Of a stretch of DNA of 64,000 bases, positions 1 to 10,200 are shown one piece after another. Positions within the stretch are counted from its first letter, which is position 1; each line of letters opens with the position of its first letter. The position numbers were made by a program, and so were the translations under genes. Under the pieces are notes generated by a model, which worked only from the letters and a program-made list of their open reading frames with translations, ran no database searches and had not been told where the DNA came from. This DNA is from G963556115 sp963675945 (GTDB taxonomy: Bacteria > Planctomycetota > SZUA-567), in contig OY780932.1 in assembly GCA_963675945.1 (NCBI GenBank), positions 62,001 to 126,000 on the forward strand, given 5' to 3'.

Positions 1-790
1 AAAGCGGCCAGTCATACTGCAGATCATAGATTAGATAAGGGAAGTAAAATATCGGCACTTTACCAATTTTGATAAAGTTATGAAAAGCTTCAACCTTCTC
101 ACCATTTCTCAAATGCACAGATTTTGACGCAATACTCCAATGTGGTCTGGCATAATTTGAAGGAGAAGCGGTTACGTTTGTCGCTTCATAATGATCCTTA
201 GAGATCATGCGCATATCGGTAGCGGTCAGATTCATGCGCATCTTGCCTGCATCCATCTGACTACCTGTAGACCGAGAACTATCAGTCATGCTGAAGCCGC
301 TCTGCGCACCCATGGTCGGCCTGGAGAGAGAGACATCCTTCTCTTCGACCGACTCTACAGTATTCACCGTATTATCTTCATTACGCAGCCTGATCTTACG
401 GGCTCTACCCTTCCAGTCATTGATATCAAAATATAGTTGTTCACAATTCAGATACGCCCCCTTAGGATCCTCCACCGCCACATCCCCTTCGGCATATAGC
501 TTATTGGTATCGGTAAAGAAGACTATATTTCTAGCACGAATTCTTCGCCCCTGAATAACCAGAGTCGCATAATCGCGCAGCAGGACGGCGTTCTTACTCG
601 GCAGGTAATTAAGAGTACCTCCGGTTACATTGAAATTATCACCAAATACCTGGGAAAATATCCCGTCTCCTCCTGAAATTGCGGTTCCCGCTGACTGCTC
701 CATAATAGAGTCAATACCCTCGGCACAGGCAAAAGGGATAAAACCGCCAAGAAGGATTACGAGCAAAAGGTATTTTATTCTATTCAGCAT
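1..790 (-). CDS. lptD: LptD/OstA-like LPS-assembly outer membrane protein, N-terminal part
   Basis: This is an open frame of 263 codons running off the left window edge. I translated it by hand from the reverse strand. It opens with a hydrophobic signal peptide (about residues 1-23, ending near ACAEG). An OstA-like beta region follows (about 50-130, with the pattern LYAEGDVAVEDPKG). Further on are LptD hallmarks: RPHWSI near 215 and VPIFYFPYL near 250. LptD with LptE forms the outer-membrane pore that inserts lipopolysaccharide; the barrel would lie beyond the window. The start is the ATG at 790; an AGGGTGAG stretch lies about 20 bases upstream, so initiation context is weak. It is divergent from the downstream small gene. 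Only the N-terminal part is seen, so a relative with OstA domains that is not LptD itself remains possible. Confidence 0.75.
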   Translation of the reverse strand, partial: MLNRIKYLLLVILLGGFIPFACAEGIDSIMEQSAGTAISGGDGIFSQVFGDNFNVTGGTLNYLPSKNAVLLRDYATLVIQGRRIRARNIVFFTDTNKLYAEGDVAVEDPKGAYLNCEQLYFDINDWKGRARKIRLRNEDNTVNTVESVEEKDVSLSRPTMGAQSGFSMTDSSRSTGSQMDAGKMRMNLTATDMRMISKDHYEATNVTASPSNYARPHWSIASKSVHLRNGEKVEAFHNFIKIGKVPIFYFPYLIYDLQYDWPL

Positions 791-1148
791 GATGCGCAGC
801 GCTCACCCTCATATTAATCACAAACCACATAACAGTCAATTACATATCGACTTACAAAGCACCAAACCTATACATAAATCCAAATTACATTATACAAACT
901 ACCCGCCTCATTGTCAAAATAACTTTTCCAATTACTAAATTCAAAGCTATTTTGCACTTTTTTTCCTATTATCCTAATAATTACTTACTAAATATACCCC
1001 TTTCCTTTTATTTTTATTTTGAATATAATATTCAGAATAATACTATTATAAAATAACAAACGCAAAGAAGGATAATAAAAACAACTTGATAATTATTTTA
1101 TGTAACACACACAAACAACAACACAACACTTTTTTAAGGAGAAGAACC
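791..1148. other. AT-rich divergent intergenic region
   Basis: This is the spacer between the lptD-like gene (minus) and the 67-residue membrane gene (plus). It is strongly AT-rich from about 940 to 1090 and must hold promoters for both sides. No convincing -35/-10 pair or RNA gene was recognised. Confidence 0.4.
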
Positions 1149-1352
1149 ATGACAGAAAGAGTAAATCACAGAATCTCAGACAGCATAACCTCTATTTCTG
1201 GCCGCCTAGCTTCAGACTCAAGACGTATGGCAGCTAGAGCCATCGCCAGAACCGCAGATTCATCTATCGTACCAACTGTAATTCTAACTGCAACAATCAG
1301 TATTCTTGCAGTAGGTATCAGAGCTTTAATGGCAGTTATCTATTTTTCCTAG
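1149..1352 (+). CDS. small membrane protein, 67 residues, unknown function
   Basis: I do not recognise this protein. The start is the ATG at 1149, which has a strong ribosome site (AAGGAGAAG) seven to eight bases upstream; a longer reading from 1086 has none. The first 38 residues are polar, with several arginines and serines (for example SDSRRMAARAIARTADSS). The last about 27 residues are hydrophobic (VPTVILTATISILAVGIRAL) and look like a single membrane segment ending at the C-terminus. A textbook Rho-independent terminator follows at 1443-1470, so it appears to be a stand-alone transcription unit. The strong ribosome site and dedicated terminator argue that it is real and well expressed. 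Confidence 0.6.
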   Translation: MTERVNHRISDSITSISGRLASDSRRMAARAIARTADSSIVPTVILTATISILAVGIRALMAVIYFS

Positions 1353-1442
1353 ATTTTAAGCATAATTAATGTTAATTGAATCTGCTGGATACTGCTGCGA
1401 TAACTAATTTTAGACAATTACCTATTTGTTAGTACGCCAAAG

Positions 1443-1470
1443 AGCCTGAAGACTGTTCTTCAGGCTTTTT
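1443..1470 (+). terminator. Rho-independent terminator of the 67-residue gene
   Basis: A perfect 10-bp stem (AGCCTGAAGA / TCTTCAGGCT) with a four-base loop is followed by a T run. It lies about 90 bases after the small membrane gene and before plsY, separating the two units. Confidence 0.9.
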
Positions 1471-1548
1471 GCGCATAATTTTAGAAACTAAATGGAAATT
1501 AGGATTGATTTTTATATAATATTCTAGTTAATATGAGTAGGAGGATGA

Positions 1549-2160
1549 ATGGATATTATATATTTACTTTGCTGTTACCTGGCAGGCTCAATACCTTTTG
1601 GACTGCTGATTGGCTTTACCCAAGGGATAGATGTAAGAGAACATGGCAGTAAAAATATTGGCTTTACCAATGTCAAAAGAGTCTGTGGCACCAAAGTAGC
1701 GATACCGGTACTGATCCTTGATTTTCTCAAAGGCTTTCTTCCGGTTTTCTTCCTCGCTCCGTTGCTCACAACCGGCGATTTTGCTGAAATCTACCGCTGT
1801 CTCGGAGCAATTATCTGCGTCCTTGGACATAATTTTCCGGTATGGATTGGTTTTAAAGGTGGCAAGGGCGTCGCCACCGGAGCCGGAGTCTTCTGCGCTC
1901 TAGTACCGCTACCAATGATCATCGGGACGCTAACCTGGATCATAATTGTCAAATGCACTAAGTACGTCTCTCTCGGCTCGATAATCGGTTCATATGTAAC
2001 AACGCTGACTCAAGTTGTTATACATTTATATATTGGTGATCTTGGGGAGATAAATGTACTGACACCGACCCTTATTGTATTGTTGATAAGCATCGTCGTC
2101 ACCATCAGGCACAGATCGAATATTGTCCGCCTGCTCTGCGGCGAGGAGAACAAGTTTTAA
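1549..2160 (+). CDS. plsY: glycerol-3-phosphate acyltransferase PlsY
   Basis: PlsY moves an acyl group from acyl-phosphate (made by PlsX) to glycerol-3-phosphate in the inner membrane, giving lysophosphatidic acid, the first step of phospholipid synthesis. The 203-residue length is normal. Three family motifs are visible: GSIPFG at 13-18, the glycine-rich REHGSKNIGFTN at 30-41 (usually G-S-G-N-x-G-A-T-N) and HNFPVWIGFKGGKG at 94-107. Hydrophobic segments make up most of the rest. The start at 1549 has AGGAGG a few bases upstream. gpsA, which makes its glycerol-3-phosphate substrate, follows after 41 bases, so the two probably form one functional pair and transcript. Confidence 0.93.
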   Translation: MDIIYLLCCYLAGSIPFGLLIGFTQGIDVREHGSKNIGFTNVKRVCGTKVAIPVLILDFLKGFLPVFFLAPLLTTGDFAEIYRCLGAIICVLGHNFPVWIGFKGGKGVATGAGVFCALVPLPMIIGTLTWIIIVKCTKYVSLGSIIGSYVTTLTQVVIHLYIGDLGEINVLTPTLIVLLISIVVTIRHRSNIVRLLCGEENKF

Positions 2161-2201
2161 TCTACTAGCAGTTTCATTGTTTGCTGACGGGAAGGCAGAA
2201 T

Positions 2202-3203
2202 ATGACAGAGATACAGAATATTACAGTACTGGGTGACGGAGCCTGGGGTACAGCGCTAGCGCGAGTAGCGGTCGCCAATACCCATAAGGTAATCATGTGG
2301 GGTCATGACCAGGATTACCTTGAAACGATGGCAGCAAAGAAAGAGAATGTCAAATTTCTACCTGGAGTTCCGCTCTCGCCAATGCTCACCTTCGAGGCAG
2401 ACATGACAAAAGCAGTAGCAGATGCAGATATAATTATCAGTGCTATTCCTACTATATATATGCGTTCTTCACTCGAAGGCAAACAAGGGATTATCCCGGC
2501 AAAAGCCGGGATAATTTCAGTCACCAAAGGGATCGAACAAGGTACGCTCCTGCGCCCGACGGAGATACTCCGAGAGCTTTTTGAACATGATAATATTGGT
2601 GTTCTCGCCGGGCCAAGCCATGCCGAAGAAGTTGCCCGGGACTATCCCACAATGGTAGTAGTCGGCGCCGACAACCCGGAACTTGCCAGCAAGGTTCAAC
2701 AAGCCCTGATGTCGCCGATGTTCAGAATATACACCGGAGCTGACCCCAAAGGAATGGAGATAGCGGGAGCCTTGAAGAATGTCATGGCACTGACCGTCGG
2801 TGCTTGCACCGCGATGAATCTGGGTGACAATCTTATCGCCGGGCTACTGACCCGCGGCCTTGCTGAGATGGTACGCCTAGGGGTGGCACTGGGAGCAGAT
2901 CCACAGACATTCTATGGTCTAGGTGGTTTTGGCGACCTTATCGTTACCTGTTTCTCCGAGCACAGTCGCAACCGGCGATTCGGCTATGAAGCCATGAAGA
3001 CGAATTCACACAAGTTTGCGCTTGAATCACACGATTACGTCGCAGAAGGTTACTTTACCTCAAAATCAGCTCTGGATCTGGCACGAAAGCATAATGTCGA
3101 AATGCCGATAGTCGAGCAGGTAAATAAGGTCTTCTACGAAGCCAAAGACCCAAAAAAGGCAATTATCGAACTAATGTCCAGAAAAGCCACTACCGAGAAG
3201 TAG
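2202..3203 (+). CDS. gpsA: NAD(P)-dependent glycerol-3-phosphate dehydrogenase
   Basis: GpsA reduces dihydroxyacetone phosphate to glycerol-3-phosphate for phospholipid synthesis in the cytoplasm. The Rossmann motif GDGAWG lies at 11-16. Family signatures GPSHAEEVA, the catalytic lysine in GALKNVMAL, and GLGGFGDLIVTC are all present. I chose the ATG at 2202 (333 residues) because GGGAAGG lies upstream; the in-frame TTG at 2181 would add seven residues and has no clear ribosome site. It follows plsY closely, and hisD follows after about 70 bases. A perfect 11-bp inverted repeat with a four-base loop lies within the gene at 2490-2515. Confidence 0.95.
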   Translation: MTEIQNITVLGDGAWGTALARVAVANTHKVIMWGHDQDYLETMAAKKENVKFLPGVPLSPMLTFEADMTKAVADADIIISAIPTIYMRSSLEGKQGIIPAKAGIISVTKGIEQGTLLRPTEILRELFEHDNIGVLAGPSHAEEVARDYPTMVVVGADNPELASKVQQALMSPMFRIYTGADPKGMEIAGALKNVMALTVGACTAMNLGDNLIAGLLTRGLAEMVRLGVALGADPQTFYGLGGFGDLIVTCFSEHSRNRRFGYEAMKTNSHKFALESHDYVAEGYFTSKSALDLARKHNVEMPIVEQVNKVFYEAKDPKKAIIELMSRKATTEK

Positions 3204-3270
3204 CATAGAACTTATATAAATCAGCAATCAGCATTTTTCTTAAGACTACTACACCAGCTAGAGAGAAGCA

Positions 3271-4563
3271 ATGATAGAGATACTCGAATATAATGAGAAT
3301 GAAGAAAAATTTCAACGTATTCTAACTCGAGGCGAGTTTGATAGTGAAGAGATACGCAAAAATACCGAGAATATCATCCGGGAAGTTCGAGCGCATGGCG
3401 ACAGAGCTCTCTGTGAATTTTCCAAGCGTTTCGACGGTGTAGAGCTGAGCCCGAAAGAATTACTAGTAAGCGAAGAGGAATATGCCGAAGCCAACAAAGC
3501 GGTAAGCTCGGATTTTCTCACCACCATAACCCTAGCTCGCACCAATATTCGCCGCTTCCATGCCTATCAACGGCGCTCAAGCTACCTCCACGATGATGGT
3601 GACCACGTCCGTCTCTCCAAGCGTGTCCTCCCGCTGCAAAGCATCGGGGTCTACTGTCCTGCGGGCAATGCGCCGTTATTCAGTACTATGATGATGGCTG
3701 TAGTTCCGGCTCAGATTGCCGGAGTTGAAGAGATCTACGCCTGTGTCTCGGCGGATAAGAACGGCCGTGTAAATCCACATATCTTAGCCACCGCCAAGAT
3801 GCTTGATCTTACCGGGATATACAAGATAGGTGGCGCGCATGCCATCGCCGCCCTGGCCTACGGCACCGAGAGTATCAAACGAGTTGCAAAGATTGTCGGC
3901 CCTGGCGGCCCATATGTCAATATGGCCAAACGTCTTGTCTTCGGTGCTTGCGGTATTGATTCCCTTGCCGGTCCGAGTGAGATCGTTATCGTTGCCGACA
4001 AGACAGCCAAATCCCGTTATGTTGCCGCAGATATGCTCAGCCAACTGGAGCACGGGAGTGGGCATGAGTCTGGCGTAGTCTTTACTGATAGTCGCGATCT
4101 CGCCGCCGGAATCAAGATCGAACTCGAAAAACAACTCAAGACCCTTGAGCATAGCGAAAAGATCAAGACCGCAATCGAACGCTTCGGCGCCATCTACCTC
4201 TGCAAGAATCTGTATGAAGCCATAGATGCCTCAAACCTCATTGCCCCCGAACATCTGGAGATTATCGCTGCGGACGAGCAAGATCTTCTCGGTGAAGTAC
4301 AGAATGCCGGCGCGGTATTCCTCGGTAACTACTCTTCAGAGCCGGTAGGAGATTACTTTGCCGGCACCAACCATATTCTGCCCACAGCCGGTACCGCTCG
4401 TTTCATGAGCAGCCTCTCGGTATACGACTTCATCAAGGATATCTCGGTAATCAACTACAGCAAGGAGCGTCTGGACAAGACCGCCAGGCATATAATTAGC
4501 ATGGCCGAACTGGAAGGTCTAACCGCCCATGCCAATGCAATCAAGGTCCGTATGGAATCATAA
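3271..4563 (+). CDS. hisD: histidinol dehydrogenase
   Basis: HisD carries out the last two steps of histidine synthesis, oxidising L-histidinol to L-histidine with two NAD and a zinc ion. It has 430 residues, normal for the family. Visible motifs include GVYCPAGNAP, LAGPSEIVIVAD, the zinc-binding Q and H in MLSQLEHG, the catalytic pair in PEHLEI, the aspartate in GDYFAGTNHILPT and the late histidine in GLTAHA. It is a lone histidine gene here, with no other his genes beside it. The mtaB start is only three bases after its stop, so the two are probably translationally coupled. The ATG at 3271 has GAGAGAAG just upstream. Confidence 0.95.
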   Translation: MIEILEYNENEEKFQRILTRGEFDSEEIRKNTENIIREVRAHGDRALCEFSKRFDGVELSPKELLVSEEEYAEANKAVSSDFLTTITLARTNIRRFHAYQRRSSYLHDDGDHVRLSKRVLPLQSIGVYCPAGNAPLFSTMMMAVVPAQIAGVEEIYACVSADKNGRVNPHILATAKMLDLTGIYKIGGAHAIAALAYGTESIKRVAKIVGPGGPYVNMAKRLVFGACGIDSLAGPSEIVIVADKTAKSRYVAADMLSQLEHGSGHESGVVFTDSRDLAAGIKIELEKQLKTLEHSEKIKTAIERFGAIYLCKNLYEAIDASNLIAPEHLEIIAADEQDLLGEVQNAGAVFLGNYSSEPVGDYFAGTNHILPTAGTARFMSSLSVYDFIKDISVINYSKERLDKTARHIISMAELEGLTAHANAIKVRMES

Positions 4564-4566
4564 GCA

Positions 4567-5865
4567 ATGCCCCAATTCATTATCAAGACCTTTGGTTGCA
4601 AGACAAATCAATACGAATCGGAAGGAATTCGCGAAAGCCTGCTCACTCAAGGCTGGCAGGAATCGACCCGGCCTGAAGAAGCCCAGGTCGGGATAATAAA
4701 CACCTGTAGTGTCACTTCACGCGCCGGAGCGAGTGCTAGAAATGCCCTCAACAAACTCCGCAAAGCCAACCCCGCCCTCAGAATCATCCTTACCGGTTGC
4801 GCTGTAGATATCGCTGAAGACTGGATCGAACAGCTAAGCATTGAAAAGTACTTCTGCAACACCGAGAAGCATCTGATCAGCCTTTATCTCAATGGTAATC
4901 AAGACTATCTGAGCACCCCGGGTCAGGGCTTTGACTTCTCCATAAGCCATTTCAGCGGTCACACCCGAGCGTTTATCAAGATTCATGATGGCTGTGACAA
5001 CTTCTGTTCTTACTGTATCATCCCCTACGCCCGAGGCAAGCCACGCAGCCGCGATCCCGAAGCAATAGTTACAGAAGCTCGCAAACTAATCCAGAATGGT
5101 TACCCGGAATTAGTTCTTACTGGTATCAACATCGGCGCCTACAACTATCAAAATTATACCTTAGCCGAGTTGGCGGCAAGACTGAGCCAGCTCCCCGGCC
5201 TTATCCGCCTCCGGCTGGGATCAATTGAACCCATATACCTGAGTGACAGACTGCTGGAGGCAATGCGTAATAATCCCAATATCTGCTCACATCTACACCT
5301 GCCCCTACAGAGCGGGAGCAATAAGATACTACAAGATATGAACCGCAAATACACTGTAAAAGAATATCTCAAGTGCATTGAGCATGCCCGGGAACGACTC
5401 GACAATCCGGCAATCAGTACCGATATTATTGTCGGCTTTCCTACTGAGACCGAAACTGAATTCACTGAAACCGTCAACACAGTAAAAGCTGCTGGTTTTT
5501 CCCGGAGCCATATATTCCTCTTCTCACCCCGTAGCGGCACCCCGGCTGCCGCCTTACACCGGCCTCCAGAGCGGGAAGCAAACCGACGCCGACAGCAACT
5601 TGAGGACATTACCAACCAACAAGCCCTCAACTACAGCCGAACACTCATAAACTTCCCTACAGAGAACCTGCTGGTAGAACGTATCACCGCTAATACAGCC
5701 ATTGGATATTTAGAGAGATATATTCGTGCAGAGCTTGAGTTCGGCACTAATACTCATATAATTAAGGGAACAGCCTACTCTGTCAAGATAGACCGGATAA
5801 AAGAGCCTGGAGAGTTTACCGGTTCTGAACCGGAGAACACAGTTGTCTGCAGCCTGAATACTTAG
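4567..5865 (+). CDS. mtaB: tRNA t6A37 methylthiotransferase MtaB
   Basis: This is a radical-SAM methylthiotransferase of the MiaB/MtaB family. MtaB adds a methylthio group to t6A at position 37 of tRNAs reading ANN codons. The 432 residues hold an N-terminal UPF0004 domain with three cluster cysteines (FGCKTNQ at 8-14, NTCSV near 46, LTGCAVD near 77). The radical-SAM motif CDNFCSYC lies near 140, followed by IIPYARGKPRSR. A TRAM-like tail follows. The KTNQYE variant after the first cysteine is the form usual in MtaB; MiaB has MN at that place. It starts three bases after hisD, so co-translation is likely. Confidence 0.88.
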   Translation: MPQFIIKTFGCKTNQYESEGIRESLLTQGWQESTRPEEAQVGIINTCSVTSRAGASARNALNKLRKANPALRIILTGCAVDIAEDWIEQLSIEKYFCNTEKHLISLYLNGNQDYLSTPGQGFDFSISHFSGHTRAFIKIHDGCDNFCSYCIIPYARGKPRSRDPEAIVTEARKLIQNGYPELVLTGINIGAYNYQNYTLAELAARLSQLPGLIRLRLGSIEPIYLSDRLLEAMRNNPNICSHLHLPLQSGSNKILQDMNRKYTVKEYLKCIEHARERLDNPAISTDIIVGFPTETETEFTETVNTVKAAGFSRSHIFLFSPRSGTPAAALHRPPEREANRRRQQLEDITNQQALNYSRTLINFPTENLLVERITANTAIGYLERYIRAELEFGTNTHIIKGTAYSVKIDRIKEPGEFTGSEPENTVVCSLNT

Positions 5866-5897
5866 CAATCCATTTTTTTAAATGAAAAAGGAACAGC

Positions 5898-6335
5898 ATG
5901 CGCCACGTAATCACGCTATTTTGCCTTCTACTCCTTACCGTCGGTTCGGTATCGGCCAATCAGGAATCACACCGCCGACTCGCAATCCAGCTTGTACGTA
6001 TCTATGAAAAAGATATTGATGAAAGCTATGATATTTCCAGTGAGGCGGACAAGCTTATCCAACAAAACCCGGCACTGCGTTCCTATCGCCAGCCCATAAT
6101 CAGGTTTATGCAGAAATATCTGAATCGCAACCAACTCAAGCAATACCTGGTAATAGCCTTCATGCGTGAATTCCCTGAAGACAAGCTCAAAGATATTGTC
6201 GAGTTCTTTACCAGTCCGGCAGGTAATCTCTGGCGGGAAAAATCAAGTCAATTCGATAAAACTATAGCCTCTATTGTCAATTCCGTCTTTGCCAAGCATA
6301 AAGCTGAGCTGATGCAGATGATCAAAGGAAAATAA
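5898..6335 (+). CDS. secreted DUF2059-family protein (first of two)
   Basis: The 145-residue product begins with a signal peptide (RHVITLFCLLLLTVGSVSA, cleavage near residue 20). The rest is helical. The DUF2059 signature is in the second half: FPEDKLKDIVEFFTSPAG near 96-113, followed by a charged helix. The biochemical role of the family is unknown; members are periplasmic or secreted. The next gene is a paralogue with the same layout. It starts 33 bases after mtaB with an AAAAGGAA ribosome site, so it may share the upstream transcript. Confidence 0.7.
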   Translation: MRHVITLFCLLLLTVGSVSANQESHRRLAIQLVRIYEKDIDESYDISSEADKLIQQNPALRSYRQPIIRFMQKYLNRNQLKQYLVIAFMREFPEDKLKDIVEFFTSPAGNLWREKSSQFDKTIASIVNSVFAKHKAELMQMIKGK

Positions 6336-6413
6336 TAAGACCATTGCTGTAATTTATACCTAAAATATCTAGTATTGAATATTCTTGACACCCTCTTATC
6401 AAAGGATAAAAAA

Positions 6414-6962
6414 ATGCGTAAAGTAATAAAAGTAATACTCGTACTGACCCTTTCATGTAGTTTTAGCGCTCTCTCAAATGCTGGTGAAGCTGAACACAAA
6501 GAACTAGTCAAGCAGCTCTTCACCGTTACCAATATGGCTGAAGGCTTTGACAGCACCTGCGAAGAGGTCATCAATATGCAGGTACAAAGTAACCCGATGA
6601 TGCTCCCATTCAAAGGGGTTATTACCGATTTTTTCACCAAATATATGAGTTGGAAGAGCCTGGAGCCAGAGATTACCCAGCTCTATATGCAGACATTTAC
6701 CGAGGATGAACTCCGCGAGATTGTCGGCTTTCTCGCTTCACCCGTTGGTATTATGTATACCGAGAAATCATTTGATCTTACCCTAAAATGTATGGAGATA
6801 GGACAAGAAAAGGTAAATCAGAATATGAATGAACTGGAAGCAATGCTGGCTGCGCACGCAGACAAAATGATTCAAGACGAGTTAAGCTCACCAGACAATG
6901 GAGACAAAGAGACAGCAACTGAGACCGAAATCACAACCGAAACCATCGAGCCCACCGAATAA
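6414..6962 (+). CDS. secreted DUF2059-family protein (second of two)
   Basis: I chose the ATG at 6414, which follows AAAGGAT; the earlier TTG at 6375 lacks a ribosome site and would break the signal peptide. The 182-residue product has a signal peptide (ending near LSNAGEA) and the DUF2059 pattern FTEDELREIVGFLASPVG. It ends in an acidic, threonine/glutamate-rich tail of about 30 residues that the first copy lacks. Sequence and gene order indicate tandem duplication followed by divergence. Function is unknown. Confidence 0.7.
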   Translation: MRKVIKVILVLTLSCSFSALSNAGEAEHKELVKQLFTVTNMAEGFDSTCEEVINMQVQSNPMMLPFKGVITDFFTKYMSWKSLEPEITQLYMQTFTEDELREIVGFLASPVGIMYTEKSFDLTLKCMEIGQEKVNQNMNELEAMLAAHADKMIQDELSSPDNGDKETATETEITTETIEPTE

Positions 6963-7005
6963 AGATAGAATACCAAAAGAACTCTAGCTTTTTATACTTC
7001 CTGAC

Positions 7006-7032
7006 AGCACCCGCTTAATCAGCCGGGTGCTG
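7006..7032 (+). terminator. terminator-like hairpin after the DUF2059 pair
   Basis: A 9-bp perfect stem (CAGCACCCG / CGGGTGCTG) lies 44 bases after the second DUF2059 gene. The following bases are not a clean T run, so the terminator call is moderate. Confidence 0.55.
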
Positions 7033-7281
7033 TAGTATATTCAATACTACTGGTAACCAATTTTTTACAAAAAAACCAATAAAATAAGCTCAAGACCTCA
7101 GCAAAACTTCCGATAACTATAATGAGACGTTTGGGGACGTTCTCACATAATAGCAGTATACTGGGGTACCACAAACGGTGTTTGCAGAGATGTTACTGTC
7201 ATTTGCCAGCGCCAGATTGTAGTAATCAAAATAGAAGTATTACGTTACTATAGGTTTATAGTATTTTACGGGAGAGTAATT

Positions 7282-10200
7282 ATGGCACTACCTACCTCGA
7301 CTATCGGTGGTCTTGTCTCTGGCATGAATACCAACTCAATTATCGAACAGCTGATGGAGATTGAGAAGGTTGCTGTAACCAGACTCGAGAATAAGAAAGC
7401 AGAACTCGATCTGCAGCTTGAAGCCTATCAAGGCGTGAACAATCTCTTGATGGAGTTTGCCACCAAAGTAAGCACCCTCTCAGAATCAGCCACCTGGAAG
7501 ACCAAGAGTGCGTCTTCCAGTAACGAATCGGCTCTCAAGATAAGCTGTACCGACAGTGCGGTTGAGGGTTCACACCAATTCAAAGTTGCCAGTCTGGCAT
7601 CAAACGCCAAATTCATGTCTGGTGGTTTTGCCAGCATGGACGACCCGCTCCTGCCTATGGGTATTGGAACCGAGCAGGTACCTACCGAGTATGACCTGGA
7701 TACGCTGATCGCCGATTTCAACAACGGCGAAGGTGTAGAGATGGGGTGGATTACCTTGAATCAAGGGGCTAACAGTGTCAATATCGATCTCACCAACTGC
7801 AAGACTATGCTCGAAGTAGTTGCCGAACTCACCGGTCAAGCTTCCAATGCCGGAATCAAAGTCAGTGTAAATATTTATAACGAGAGCAATGCCGACACCG
7901 CAGAACAATACGGGATGCCTATGGGATTGTCCATCACCGTTGACAACCCGGAAGACGGAGCCATTGTCTTCTCCAACTATGACGGTTCAACCGGAAACCC
8001 TGCCAGCACCTGCGCTGAGGATCTGGGGTTGACCACACTTACCGCCATGGATAATTCTGATCTGGGCGGCCCATATGTTGGTGACGATCTCTATAAGTGG
8101 GATTTAGCCGCTCCTACCACCGATCAACCGATTACCGGTTCAATCACGTTAGAGAACGCTCTCGGTCGCTGCGTACGTGATACCGAGGTTAAGTCCCTCA
8201 ACGGCGGGTCAGGCATATACCACGGCTCTATCCGGGTCAGTAACTCAGAAGGAGATGTCACTGAGATTGATCTCTCAACCTGCGAGAGCCTCAATGATAT
8301 CACCAACACTATCAATAATACCTATGGCGCTGGTATTGAGGCGTATGTCGAAGACAACGAACTCAAGATTCGCGACAAGGTTAATGGTTCAGATACTCTC
8401 TACATCACCAACGTCGGCTCTGGTACAACCGCAACCGATCTTGGGCTGACCAATCTTACCTATGACGCCGCCACCGATACCTATATCGGCGAGAATATCA
8501 ATGAGCTCAACGACCGCACCTCACTCAAGATGCTCCGTGACGGTCTGGGCATCAATGACGGTGAATGCGGTAACGTCATTATCCATAAGGATGGTTCCGA
8601 TTATATTGCCAAATTAGGCAATGCCCAGACCCTCGGCGATGTCATCTTCGCCCTGAAGAATGCCGAGAATGATGCCGGCAGTAAGATTCATAACCTCTCA
8701 GTATCGCTGGACGACAACGGGATCAAGATGGAAGCGACAGACGGTTCCGCCTTCAGCGTCAGGAGCGATTCCTCTTCCAACGGTATTAACACTACCGCTC
8801 TGGATCTCGGTATTGATACCGACACCAATGAAGTTACCTCCTTCACTGGCTACAAACTGGTCGGCGACTTGAACAGTGTCCAGATTGAGCGGCTCATGGG
8901 TACCAAACAATTTGACCGTGACACCCTGCTCAGCGAATATGCCGGAATAAACACTGGTGAATCGGTAACCATTACCGACAAAGCCGGGCGAACCGTTTCA
9001 TTCACAGCAGATGAGAACAGTACTGTTGGTGATATGCTTGATGCTATCAACAACCCCAACGACACCTGCCAGGTACAACTCTTTATGGAGCCTGAGACCA
9101 ACAGCTTTACCCTGGCCGACACCAGTAACCTCTTTGCCTGGGTGGATGACGCTACCGAAATAAAAGACCTGTATAACGGTGAATTCTTCGATGACTCATG
9201 GGAGATCGGTTGTTCAGACTCAGAGGGCAACGAGACCAGCTTTAATTTTGAAGGAGCCACCACTCTCGGCGATGTCATAACCATGTTCAATGACAAATGT
9301 GCTGATGCTGGAGTAAAACTTGAAGCCAGCATCAACTCAGCCGGTACCGGTATAGATATTGAAGATACCGGTAGTGGCGAAGATCCGGTTCAGATCGGCG
9401 AAATCGGCTCTGAAGCTCACGCCGCAGAATTATTCGGTATCGCCGGTTCAGGTATTGGCGGCATCAACGGTGTCCTGCAGCGCCCCGAATCCGAGACTAT
9501 CGGCGATGTAGGCGATCTGACCATTTCAGGTCTGATCGGTGAAAAGATCGGTTTTGGCGCGGGCAACAATATTGCCTCCGGCGAGACTACTGGTCTCAAA
9601 GGCACCCAGTTTATCTTTGACGGTATAAACGGTTCTGCCGGGATGAAGGGTATAATGCCTGACGGCACCAAGTACAATACACTTGACGGTTTCACCGCCA
9701 CTATCGGCGGAGTGGACTATGCGATTGATCTCTCCAGCGTCGGCTCTGATGACAGCATGACCGATCTGCTCAAGCAACTAAATTCAGAGATGGCGGCTCA
9801 TGGTCAGGATGTCACCTTCACCCTGAACAAAGCTAAGAACGGTATTGAAGTACACAATAACACCGGTTCAGAGATGACTATCCACAATCTCTCTGCTTCT
9901 CGCACCGCCACCGATCTTGGCTTTACCAATAAAACTTATGGTGCAGGAGAATCGGTAAACGCTGGTGACCTTGATACCCAGTGGATCTCCCGCTCAACCA
10001 CCCTGACCAGCCTCACTGGCGACGCGACCTTCTACGCCGGCAAAATTAGTATTACCAACACCTCAGGACAGATGTCTGAGATATCCTTCGGTGGTGCCGA
10101 GACTATCGGCGATGTTATTGATGCCATCAATAACGACGGCGTCGGCATTACCGCCGGCATAAACTCCAGCGGCGATGGCATTATTATCTTTGATGATGCC

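Noticed and set aside
630..938. Plus-strand frame spanning the lptD start
   Set aside because: It is opposite the lptD-like signal peptide and runs into AT-rich spacer; it has no ribosome site.
7080..7281. Sigma54 or sigma28 promoter before fliD
   Set aside because: A GG-N10-GC pair or a TAAA-N15-GCCGATAA site could not be placed with confidence in this spacer.
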